Translations under genes and position numbers: made by a program
Shown here: piece by piece, positions 54,647 to 64,000 of the stretch
Numbering within the stretch: position 1 is the first letter of the stretch
How the letters are laid out: each line of letters opens with the position of its first letter
Assembly: GCA_020536535.1 (NCBI GenBank)
Contig: JAHLWZ010000163.1
Coordinates: 2,716 to 66,715, forward strand
From: Pelomyxa schiedti
Taxonomy: Eukaryota > Evosea > Pelobiontida > Pelomyxidae
DNA length: 64,000 nt
Direction: 5' to 3'
Notes under the pieces: generated by a model
The model's input: the letters and a program-made list of their open reading frames with translations, nothing else
Told to the model about the DNA's origin: nothing
Database searches by the model: none

Positions 54647-57600
54647 TCAGTCTTCCCATGCGTGGGAGTTGGCGTGTGAATTGGGATGATGGGACTTATC
54701 GTCGGCGGCGCTGCTACTGCTGGCACTGCTGCTGCTTCCACTGCTACTGCTACTGCTACTACTGCTAAACACAGTAGGCGGGCTGGTACTGTTTGTCAAT
54801 ACTAAGAATATTACTATGGCAGCCACAATGATCATTAGAAGTAAGAGCAGAATTCCGGCGATGAGAAGAACTGCGATTGTTAGATCCTATTTTCTTCTGG
54901 GGGAGGGTGGATACCTTTCTTTTTTTTGGAGGACTTCTTTGGTATGAGACTGGTTTTATCGTTGGGATTTTCATTGATCGGGTTGCTGTTGAGTGTTTGT
55001 TGCATCCCCTCAATTCGTTTGGCAATTTCCACAGTGGCACCCACTGTTTCCATGAGCAGGGCATCTTTGTTCACCATAACCAGCCCGTCAACCTTCTCCC
55101 CATTCCTTAGTTTTAATAGAACAGCATTAGTACACTTGTGAAGTTATTTGCACTAAAGAAGAGGCATACTCTAAGTCGACTTTGTAGGTGGTGTCAACAA
55201 CTGCATGCGGAAAGACCTCTCGTAATTCTTGGGCAATAATACCATGTTGGTGTTCATTTCCTGTATTTCCGGTTGCCATTCCTTTCTTTACAAATTTTAG
55301 ACCTCCAAAAATTACAATAAAACAACCTTCATTTTATAATCATATAACTTGAGCTGAGATATTTTCTTCAGTTGGTCACTTGTGTCAAGAGGGGTGATAT
55401 CTTCTTTTACTCGTACATCTTGTTCCGATTAGTCGGATACAAAAAAGTGGAACTACCAGAGGGTTGGTAGATTGTGCCAGTTAGTGCTATGTTGCCGACA
55501 ACGGATAGGGCTTCTGTAGGCTGTGTTGTATTTATACCAACTTTACCCTCAAGGTAAGTAGTGTGAGCTGATGGAATGGAAGATTTTATGGGAGTCGGAA
55601 TTTCTGGGGGGTTGCTCTGCTGTATGACTGGTCCAGGTTGTGGCGCAAAAGATTGGGACGTACATTGCTGCTCCCTCTGTACCTGAGCCTGTACAGTGGG
55701 TGGTTGAGTGATTACAGTATCCTGTTTCGGCAATTGGTTATCTTGCTGAGGTAGCGAGGGGTTTGAATGTGTACAATTCTGAGCTTGCTTGGCAAGCTCA
55801 AGTTGTAATTGTTGTAATTGCTGTAATTGTTGCAGTTGTTGCGAAAGTTCCAGCTGTACCTGAATTTCGCGAAGTTGCTGCTGAATGTCAGGTGACGGTG
55901 GCTTTCGTTGTAACTGTGATTGAGGTGGCTGCGGTTGCACTTGTAGTTGTGGTTGTGGTTGTGGTTGCAGCACAGGGGTAGGCACGGACCGGGCTAATGG
56001 CATTTGAAGTTGGAGTTGCTGTTGCTGGAGCTGCTGTAGCTGTTGCTGTTGTGTTTGTGGTGCCTGCATTTGAAGTTGCGGTGGCGGTATTTTGAGTTGT
56101 GGCTGTGGCTGAGTAGCAACGTGGGGTTGAGGTTGCACATGGAATTGAGTTTCTGTCATGTGTGGTTGGGAATGGAGTGGCACTGGTGTTTGCTGTGGGA
56201 TACTGGGTTGAGAATGTGAATACTGAGATTGTGGATGCCTGTGCACTAATGTTGATCCTGTTTGGACCTGACTTACCCGCTGAGGCGCAGGAGCGAGTTT
56301 TGACTGTGTGTCTGAGTCGTGGTTGTCTGCTAGGGGAAAATAAGAAAGCATAAGAGTAAATTGGAAGATTCACCACAAGTTTGTTTTGGTGACACAGTTT
56401 TGGAGTTGGTAGGAAGGTCAAATTCCTTCTATTTCCAATTTAGATGGTTATGATTACAGAAGATAAAGTGTACTTTAGTAGTAAGTTCTAATGTGGGTCT
56501 TGCAGCGCTATTGGAACTGCCACCTTCGGTTGAGGAGAATATTAAACTGCTCGGGTGAATAGAAGCGGTTGCCGGGACGCTCGAAACCGCTGGTATCCCG
56601 TCCGAGCTCTTAGAGTGATAGTATTTGCCTGGATGATTCCCCCTCACGACAAGGGGATCAGACATACGGGAGATAATGGTTACACTGGTTCCAGTTGCAG
56701 TGTTGGCAATCAATGAAACCACGAGCCGGAAGTATTCCTGTTTGTCCTTTTTACAGTTAGACTGGTTAGATCGCCATGGGGTGCAAGGAAAAACACCTTA
56801 TTGCTACTGGAGTTGTGTGCAGTCGCCTTGGCAAAGTAGATTTTAGGCAATTTACACTAATTATGATCAGCCTTTTAAAAGACAAGGAGATTTTAACCTT
56901 TTGTCCATAGTGACAGGGGAAAAAAGATGAACATTTCTGTCTTTTATCTCGGGTGGTTGTGGTACAAAATAAATCCACCTGTGAAATATTTGACATCGTC
57001 GAAGAGAAAAAAATAATTACGTTTTTAATGGGAGACGAATCGGCAATGACCCCAACAATTCCATATGAAAAGGACTCAATGGTTTGCCTTCTGTCTCCTA
57101 AGGAGGAAGAAGAAATAAACCTGAAGGAAAATGAGATCTTTCACTGGGTTTTTTGGCACACTTTGGAACATTAGGGCTGGTGAAAGTACAGCAGACTCTG
57201 AGTTGATTGCGTCGATAATGAACAAACGCAGTCAGTTCCTCGCTATACTGGTATCCAGATGCCTCTATTTCCAGACTGCAGACTCTAATTAAAGATTAGA
57301 AAATAAAGGTGGTATTAGTAAGGAAAATACACAGGAGAATAGGTTGCATCTAATACAACAATATTCGTAGATTGGTTTACTTTGTGCCATGAGAGACTTT
57401 TTGTGCTAGAACTTTCGCACGTCTTCACTGATTGTGTTTGATTGCCGGTAGTTTCAGTCACAGTTGGGTGGCTTCGTCGAGTTCCAGCTAAATTTTGGTT
57501 ACTGTAGTTATTTTGCATCGGTAGAACAACCTAAAGGAGAATCATCAGCAATGAGTGAAGGTGTTTGCCACCTTGGAACAGACGTAATTGGGGCCGGGGA

Positions 57601-58637
57601 TGCAGTATTTTGATGCAGAGCGATAGGTAAGGTACCGCTCGTTGATGTATGACTGTCGATATGGCGAATCAAGGGTGGATGGGCAATGCCTTTTGAGGTT
57701 TTGTACTTGGCAGATTTAGGAGGTCGAACTGGCTTTGCTGTATCACTGCTGTCACTATTATCACTTTCCGATTCTCCTGCACTTATATTTCCTTCGACGC
57801 GTCGTGTGGCTCCACCCTCTGCTGGTTGCGTTCCACTTCCATTTTCAGTTCCTAAATAGGCGGATGTGCTTCGCTGAGGAGTTTTGGAGCCGCTACCAAA
57901 CAATTGGAAGTCTGGAATTGGCAACTGTGGTGGGGCTGATCCATGATTAAGGCCCACAGGGACAATTGATGGAGATACGTCCAGGGTGAACGGACTAACA
58001 GCTGAAGAGTAAGGAGGTTGAAACTGTGGGATTTTCTGCATTGTATGGGTTGCTTGCTGCATCAATGGGAAAAGGGGACTTATGGTAGGATTGAGGTGTT
58101 GCTGGTTATCCGTTCCCACTGCTGAAGTAACAGGGGACGATGTTGTGGACCCTTTAGGGGTCCTGCTTGGAGATGCTTGGGGTTGGGCGCCTAGGTCTGG
58201 TGATATAATACTACCTGTGTTGAGAAGAAACCTTTACAGTAAGCACTAGAAAATGGGGTAATGACCTGGTAAAGGGTAATCCAGGGGAATGGGCAAAGGT
58301 TCTACGGCGCTATTTCTCTATAAGAACCGAAAACCCGAAGAGAAGGAAATTTAAACCGGGAGTCCAATTGGTCCCCGGAATTGTTCATTGACCACAATAA
58401 GGCCTCTTGGTCGACTTCATGTACAAAGGACTCATAGGAGAGCTGGTTCCTCGCCACATTTTGTTGCTGTGGTAGTTGCGGTTGTTGCAGTTGATTAAAA
58501 GCAGAGGACTGCAACTGTTGCTGTTGAACTTGTTGTTGCTGCGACAACTGGCACAATTCCCAGACATTCGGCGCCATAGACGCAGATCCGGAAGACGGAT
58601 CACCAACACAGGGCTGAAAGGTTACTGCCGAACACAT
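54647..58637 (-). CDS. mrfA: MYRF/MrfA-type membrane-bound transcription factor
   Basis: A Q/P/S-rich N-terminus with an SKTPQRSTSAYLG linker leads into the region expected for the Ndt80-like DNA-binding domain (57500-56430). A second Q-rich spacer (55600-56330) precedes the peptidase-S74 intramolecular chaperone: LEGKVGINTTQPTEALSVVG, NIALTGTIYQPSD and VRVKEDITPLDTSDQLKKIS. A 38-nt intron after QPS creates PSDVRVK, the Ser-Lys self-cleavage dyad. Then HGIIAQELREVFPHAVVDTT, VDGLVMVNKDALLMETVGAT, a coiled segment, a transmembrane helix (LLIAGILLLLLMIIVAAIVI) and a Ser-rich luminal tail. In MYRF, trimers self-cleave at the ER and release the DNA-binding part to the nucleus. The DNA-binding region is pieced from short exons and is less certain. 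Confidence 0.85.
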
Positions 58638-59241
58638 TTTGCCACGTAGATCTCCGCCACGATTAATAACGCACCAAACAACACAACGGGCTGTTGCGTG
58701 GTCTGGAAAGAAAAATAATGATGAGGATTCGAAAACGGGTGCGAAGGAAACATCACCAGACGTTTTTTGTGCAGGGCATTCCAATCAAATCAAACGTATT
58801 CTGTGTTGATTCCGAGTCCAGCAGTCGCGACTGGAAAGCAGCACCAGATCGCGAAAGGTCTCTTCGGCTAATCGCAGATTGATTTTACATCAATGTTGCC
58901 TGTTTGGTGGATGAACTCTGATCAGGTAAAGAAGCCGATGAAATTTGATTCTTGCACCCTTCCAAGATGCCGTCCTTTCAAGAGCAAAAATCACCCCTGA
59001 GGGTTGGCCAACTTGATCATCGGAAATTCCAAACCGCGATTTATAAGTGACACAATTTACCTGCACCAACATTTCTCTTTCATAATTAAAAAAAACAAAC
59101 AACACCAACACGACACTTCAACCGCAGGTAGCGGTGACCACGACAGATCTGGTCGATAAGACCACGCAGCAAGATCCCCTACTACACAGGCACAGCCAAG
59201 ATCGTTGTATAGAAAAAACGAACGATAAAACAAACATCGCG
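58638..59241. promoter_or_regulatory. divergent intergenic region between two transcription-factor genes
   Basis: About 600 bases lie between the MYRF-like start (minus) and the RWP-RK start (plus). Open frames reach into it from both sides but lack in-frame ATG support or family motifs. It is the widest divergent gap in the window. Confidence 0.45.
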
Positions 59242-60677
59242 ATGTTCGAGGACGCACAAGGACAATACTACGGAGCGTACTCCGTTCCAAGCACGCCAAC
59301 GTATGCCGAATACGCTCCGCCGATGACAACCACAACGACGGTTCAGAATGGAACTGTTACTGTCGATTTGCGAAATTATTTCCACCTACCTGTACGCGCT
59401 TCCAAATTTTTTTTTTTTGCGCTTAACATTTGTTCAGATTCAGGTGGTTGCTGGTGAATTGGGAGTATGCACAACAATGCTTAAACAGTTGTGCAGAAAG
59501 AACGGTATCCAGCGGTGGCCTTACCGCAAGGTATGTTATCCTTTTCGTTTTGTTTTCTCCATTCTTATTCTTTTCTAGATACAGAGCCTTAACAATAGCA
59601 TCCATCAACTCGAATGTAAGTTGAGTGGCGCCGGTGGTGCTTTAGGCGAGAGTGTAAGAGCTCTTGCCCAAACACAACTTCTCATCACTCGGGCAAAGAA
59701 AGACTTGCTCATTAACAACCCTAATGCTGATGTAGACCTTACATTCAAAGGTTTGCTTTATCCTCCGCACTCCCACATTTCTTACGCAACTTCAGAATGG
59801 ACAAAGATTGCCTCAGGAAAAAGCACTGGAACTATCATGACTCCCCTTTCCGATCTGCCTCCTCCACCGCAGCACACTGCAACAATACGGCAGAAGAAGC
59901 GCATCTCTCGAGCTCTTTCTACTTATACCCCGCCAGCTACTCCTCAGCAGTGCACTCTCCCTATTAAGAGGTCATCTTCAGAAAACCTGGAGTGCCAACG
60001 GAAGAAACCAAGGGTTGATGTTCCCACAATTCTTTGTATGTCATCTTTCAAATGCATTTGATTTTCTGCTAATATACTCCCAGCACATCTGGAAGCCTTG
60101 AACAAGGACAGAGAAATACTCTCCGAGCACATAAGAAGATTATCCAATTTCCCGGAAAACTGTCAATCAGAGGATGGAATCAAGGAGATGGAGGAGCTAA
60201 ATGGTAATTTCCGTGCTCCGCGGTCGAGTTTCATCTTACCTTTGAACAGACGAAAGCGAACTGCTCTTTGCCGAAAACACTTTGTTAACCATGATGCTCC
60301 AGTCTCAGGGAGCAAAACCTTGCGAGCAGACCGCTCAGCCGGTGGACCCGGCAACACCCCCGCCGATGCCTACACCCCCGGCAACACCACCCCCTTCCAT
60401 AACACCACCCCCAATCACCCCGCCACCAAGGTCCTCTACCCCCTCCACCCCAACCCACACAACAAACACAGCAACCAGCACCCCTATAAATACACCCGTT
60501 CCATCCACACCCAGCACGCCAACCACCTGCTCGGAGCCACCCTCCCCACTATCAGCAACCCAACAATCCGCAATGTGCCCCAGCATCACCCAACAGCTGG
60601 AGAGCCACACTTGTCGTGTGGTATTCCTCCCGCCGCCACCAGCCCACTGGCTATCCACCACCGAAATCGAAGTGTGA
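59242..60677 (+). CDS. RWP-RK domain transcription factor
   Basis: After [20 protein letters not shown], the RWP-RK domain reads [53 protein letters not shown], with introns inside (about 59392-59440 and 59530-59579). RWP-RK proteins are DNA-binding regulators, well known in plants and algae (nitrogen response, gametogenesis) and also found in amoebae. The middle (59620-60060) is helical, with basic [16 protein letters not shown] as a likely nuclear signal. A helical segment ([18 protein letters not shown]) follows, and the end is a P/T/S-rich tail ([15 protein letters not shown]). The stop is at 60675. It is head-to-head with the MYRF-like gene. Confidence 0.88.
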
Positions 60678-60817
60678 ATAACCCCAAACACCCTCACATC
60701 CCGCGCACATCGCCAAGGCACCCACACACTCCACACATACACACCAACCAATGTACCACCAAGTTATCAACACCACACCACAAAACATACACACGTACAT
60801 TAGAATGTATATGTTAT

Positions 60818-60851
60818 CTGTGTGATAAGCCCATAACCGGGCCTATCACAG
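60818..60851. terminator. inverted repeat between convergent 3' ends
   Basis: GTGATAAGCCC and GGGCCTATCAC form an 11-base stem with one mismatch around a 6-base loop, in the 294-base gap between the RWP-RK stop and the kinase-like stop. It may be an RNA hairpin at a 3' end; a role in termination is only a guess. Confidence 0.3.
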
Positions 60852-60971
60852 AAAACAAAATAATTACCTTGAATTCCATTGTCTTTACTTACAAGAGGAA
60901 AAAAGTATTCTTGTTTTTCCTTCACCCCATTCATTAGAATGTGTAGTATTTGTGCTTTTCAGCAGGCTTTC

Positions 60972-63520
60972 TCAGCCGCTGAATGTAATGTGATCCCAAA
61001 TGTCGAGCAGGGTTTTCATTGGAGGCCTGAGTGATGGCTTGGCAACAAGGCAACATGAAATAACCTGCCGTGCCCATAATGGCAACGCTACACGCTGCGG
61101 TTGTTCTCCCTCAGCAGTTGTTGATGTGGTTGACTCGGACACTGTTGCAACTTGGAACCTCTCAACCTCAAAGCAATTGTATCCTCCACATTCCAATAAT
61201 TCCGGCGCTGTTTGAAGAGACATGTGGATCACTATTAGTTGCCGGGAATTGAATAGGAAAATTACCGGGGGTTGCAGAACTGAAAGATTTTTCGCGGGAT
61301 ACAGAACTGAATCCGCTGGTTGTTGAAGTGGCACAATTGCTTGCCGGGGCTGTGGATATTTTCCGAGGTCCGGGATTGCTTCTATTCGGTAATGATTTAG
61401 TAGTTGTTGACCTGATATTTACAAAGGAGAGTGGGGCAACAACGTTGTGGACGAGAATCCCTTTTTTTTGTTGTGAGTAATGGTACCACTAGTAGTAGGT
61501 GCTTGGGGAGAAAAGAAAAGTACCGAAATTCCACACATCACCATGAGTGGTGGGAAGAGTGTCCCCTTGAATGATGCTTCTGGGCTCATGTTCCTAGGTT
61601 GGATGTATTTCAAAAGGTGAAGGAAGGGAAACACCTTTGCCCATGGGCTTGATCCTGCGGGATCCAATGAAATGATCAGAACATTTCCTGTGATTTTATA
61701 TATTAATACCGGAACAGCAGAAAGGGGAAGAGTGCACAAACCAACGTCCACCTCACCGTGGACAACGGCAGGACACTGACTGTGAGCAAGGCCAAATGCA
61801 ACATCTCTCAGAATATGTTCCCGCACACACATTGGCAGAACTTCATCTGGTGGCACACCTCGGAGCTGTTGGTTGTCAAGGTACATCACTCTTAGGAGGT
61901 CTGCCATTGAGAGAATTTCGCGAGACTTTGTTGTTGTTGTGGTAAGAGGAAACAATTGAGGAATATCAAGGGGCCGAAGGCGTTCACTCATTCCCAGCAG
62001 TGTTGTTTCATCATGCAAAGCCACCCCGCAGAACTTTGTGACATTTTGGTGGTCTGGAACGTTGTTCAGTGTGTTCACTTCTGGTATCAGCAATTCCAAA
62101 CTTTCCAACTTCCGAGTTTCTGTTGCCCCCTTTGGGTCGTTGCAATTGGAACACAACACTGTCAAATGGGGTGCAGTGGGTGGCCGTTCACTTCCGTCAA
62201 AATTCCTCTTGTAAAAAAAACTGTTGATTGTGAGTTGGGGAGAAAGAGCCCATTGGTATTCATACAGTCTTTTGAGTGCAAGGTCCTGTCATCTGAACTC
62301 GGATGCGAGTTACTTCCCAAATTTGCACCAATTACTCAGAGCATGCATGAATTCCGGGTGGCATAGTGACGTTTGTTGACGCAAACACATGGCATAGTCC
62401 AGACCCTGATTTGTTTGAATGAAATGATGGGGGGGCTGTTGGCATTGGGGGTGGTGGAATTGGGGAATTTGTCTCTTCGAGCTACTGGGCCACATGGATA
62501 CACACAGTCACAAATAAGCTTGACAATTGGGGGGATTTATGAGGGACACCCGCCCAAAGACCTCCATTGGCACCAGTAATCGACCCGCGGGGGGGTTTTC
62601 CCAACCGGTTGGGCCTCCAGCTGGGAAATTGGGGATTGCTAGTCCCCGCGGGCAGCACTTGGTGCAAATGGAGGTGGGTCTCAAATGATGTGTCAAGCTT
62701 ATTTGTACTGCTCTTTGGGATTGTGTACAGTGCGGCCGCTTCGAAGCAGACTTGTATGGGTTCCACCAGCATAGATGTTGAGGAGTGTGCAGGCAATTTT
62801 TTTCAGATATCGGGTTCGGTTATATTCACCTGAACTGAACTGAACTGAACTTCACTCGTGATGTCAAAAAAAAAACCTGTTGATTGTGAGTTTGAGGGGA
62901 AAAAGTGCATAGGTATTAATTCATACAGTATTGAACATCTGCCAGACAGGGGTAATGTGTAATGTGCAGATAATTCTGCTGCGGTCTCACATCAACCACA
63001 AACCGCACTCGTGAGCAGATGATATATATGCAGGCTCTGTCTGGCTGTTCTAGATGCTGTGCATGTGCTTTGCTGGGGGCAAGAGATAGATCCCCCCCGC
63101 ACTCGTGCAGTGTGGCACCAGCAGCTGGAGTGGTAACAGAGCCAGAGTCTGCGGCCGGAGAAGGGAGGGATGACCGGTAAGCCGGCGGCGGAGGCGGCGG
63201 AGAGGAGGGGCTGTCGTAGCCGGTGTCGTGATACAAGGAGGGGGGCGAGGACCGGGGGGAGCCAGAGGCACCGGCGGCGTCGGCGTAGGTACCTCTGGTT
63301 CTGTGTAATTGTATGTTTGTTCTGTGTTGTATCGTCTGTTCACAATTCCAAATGGAAAGAGAACATTCCACCCACAATCTCTTCCAAAGGATTGGACAAG
63401 GCAATGTCAGGGGTAATAACCCAGTCTGCTGGCCTCGTGTTTTGCACAATTTCCTGGAAAACAGGCAAAGGAGGTTTGATGGCAGCCGTCGTTTCGCCCC
63501 TGCGAAACTACCGTTCCGTT
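60972..63520 (-). CDS. degenerate protein kinase-like gene with Pro-rich N-terminal part
   Basis: Upstream exons give AAIKPPLPVFQEIVQNTRPA, EIVGGMFSFHLEL and, after a 44-nt intron, TYADAAGASGSPRSSPPSLY and PPPPPPAYRSSLPSPAAD. A kinase-like domain starts near 62160: PDHQNVTKFCGVALHDETTL, VREHILRDVAFGLAHS, VVHGEVDVGL where HRDxxxxN is expected, LDPAG where DFG is expected, GDVWNFGTFL, and a normal end CLVAKPSLRPPMKTLLDIWD. The catalytic Asp and Asn and the DFG Phe/Gly order are lost, so it is probably a pseudokinase of the tyrosine-kinase-like group. The region 62270-62880 is poorly resolved and the start codon was not found; it may lie under the next gene. Stop at 60972. Confidence 0.55.
62221..62265 (-). 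repeat. intron B of a near-identical intron pair
   Basis: A 45-nt intron with donor ACT/GTATGAATACC and the acceptor side ACTCACAATCAACAG. It is closely similar to the 50-nt intron at 62877-62926 of the same gene over its whole length, while the flanking exons are not alike. Confidence 0.65.
62831..62850. repeat. TGAAC pentanucleotide tandem repeat
   Basis: Four perfect TGAAC units, with partial units on each side. A similar short GAACT run occurs at 34143-34160 at the start of the long SR-gene intron. Confidence 0.8.
62877..62926 (-). repeat. intron A of a near-identical intron pair
   Basis: A 50-nt intron with donor ACT/GTATGAATTAATACC and the acceptor side ACTCACAATCAACAG. It matches intron B (62221-62265) apart from a few substitutions and small gaps. 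Confidence 0.65.
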
Positions 63521-63548
63521 GAAAAAGTGCAGGTCACCGAAACCCACA

Positions 63549-64000
63549 ATGTCGTCGTCGAGCGTGGACACCACTACCGCCGCCGCTATTCCAGTTGCGC
63601 CCATGACATTCTTTCAGTCAGTGTGGGACGGTGACGTGGGGGCAATTGACAGGATGCTCGCCCAAGGTGTGCACGTGAACGCCCAACCAAATGAAAGGAA
63701 TAAAGTGGTGTGTGTGTGCCATGATCCCGGCTTCTTCTTCTTTTTTTTTTTTTTTTAATGCTCAGACTAAAACCCCCTTTATGTATTGGTTATTGTCATT
63801 GACGTGTGCAGACTGCACTGCACTATGCAGCTAGGGGTGGACAGACGGAGTGTATGCAACTGCTGTTTCAAAGAGGAGCTGACGTGAACTTCCAAGTGAG
63901 TGAACTTCTCGCTTAACCTTTCTAATCCTTTTTTTCCCCTATGCAGTGTGTATGTGAACCAAACTACCTCTCCGTCACCGTCTCACTGATTCCTCTCTTT
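63549..64000 (+). CDS. ankyrin-repeat protein, 5' part only
   Basis: From MSSSSVDTTTAAAIPVAPMT the product continues FFQSVWDGDVGAIDRMLAQG, VHVNAQPNERNK, then by an intron (about 63708-63811, with a T16 run) to TALHYAARGGQTECMQLLFQ and RGADVNFQ, two ankyrin repeats. A further intron begins after 63895 and the gene leaves the window. Function cannot be told from this part. Confidence 0.8.

Noticed and set aside
54880-54935. A 28-nt intron before the transmembrane exon of the MYRF-like gene
   Set aside because: It gives the wrong phase; extending to the next acceptor (44 nt, with a CTAAC motif) keeps the TM helix in frame.
61560-61640. PRNMSPEAS read as a receptor-kinase activation-loop motif
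   Set aside because: Splicing at AAAG/GTGTTTCCC gives the frame leading to GDVWNFG, which is the better kinase match; the motif is in the wrong frame.
1-64000. CRISPR arrays, insertion sequences, viral genes or toxin genes
   Set aside because: No spaced direct repeats, terminal inverted repeats with transposase, capsid or polymerase motifs, or toxin motifs were seen.

Overview
This is nuclear DNA of a gene-dense eukaryote. Almost every gene is broken by many short introns, mostly 43-60 nt, GT-AG, often with a CTAAC/CTRAC branch-like motif just upstream of the acceptor. Intergenic gaps are about 100-600 bp. Standard stop codons are used, and proteins carry long low-complexity tails (P, Q, S/T, A/K/E). 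The gene content (a triple-CH RhoGEF resembling Dictyostelium Trix, a Cyc8/TrfA-type corepressor, a MYRF/MrfA-type membrane-bound transcription factor, an RWP-RK factor, a Hippo/MST-like kinase, many Ras-superfamily regulators) best fits an amoebozoan. A compact, intron-rich archamoeba such as Pelomyxa or Mastigamoeba is my guess; the taxon is inference. No mobile element, CRISPR array, rRNA or tRNA was recognised.

Layout. 0-10 kb: a partial reverse-strand ORF, a formylglycine-generating enzyme, a Trix-like CH-CH-CH-DH-PH exchange factor, and a HAD/Cof-type phosphatase. 10-16.5 kb: a type I membrane protein, a prenylated small GTPase and an N-acylated ankyrin protein on the minus strand; then a GYF-domain protein and a secreted SIMPL-domain protein on the plus strand. 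16.6-25.4 kb: a TBC1D13-like Rab GAP, the Cyc8-like TPR corepressor, a microbial-type poly(ADP-ribose) glycohydrolase and a Rab. 25.4-40.5 kb: a proline-rich RhoGEF, an MST-like kinase, an SR splicing factor, proteasome alpha-2, an N-terminally acylated Rab, an F-BAR protein and a metallophosphoesterase. 40.8-47 kb: an RRM-TatD fusion gene, its decayed tandem duplicate, and a 970-residue single-exon gene of unknown function. 47.2-64 kb: an NPF-rich EH-SAM-IQ-DH-PH protein, the MYRF-like factor head-to-head with the RWP-RK factor, a degenerate kinase, and the start of an ankyrin gene.

Together the window is rich in membrane-traffic and cytoskeletal signalling: three Rho GEFs, three Ras-superfamily GTPases, one Rab GAP, an F-BAR and an EH protein. 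Four nuclear regulators (Cyc8-like, MYRF-like, RWP-RK, SR protein) are also present.

Gene models were built by eye from splice sites, reading-frame phase and family motifs. Exon edges marked uncertain should be treated as such. The most interesting items are the EH-SAM-IQ-DH-PH architecture, the RRM-TatD fusion with its pseudogene copy, the ARA6-like acylated Rab, and two near-identical introns in one gene that look introner-like.
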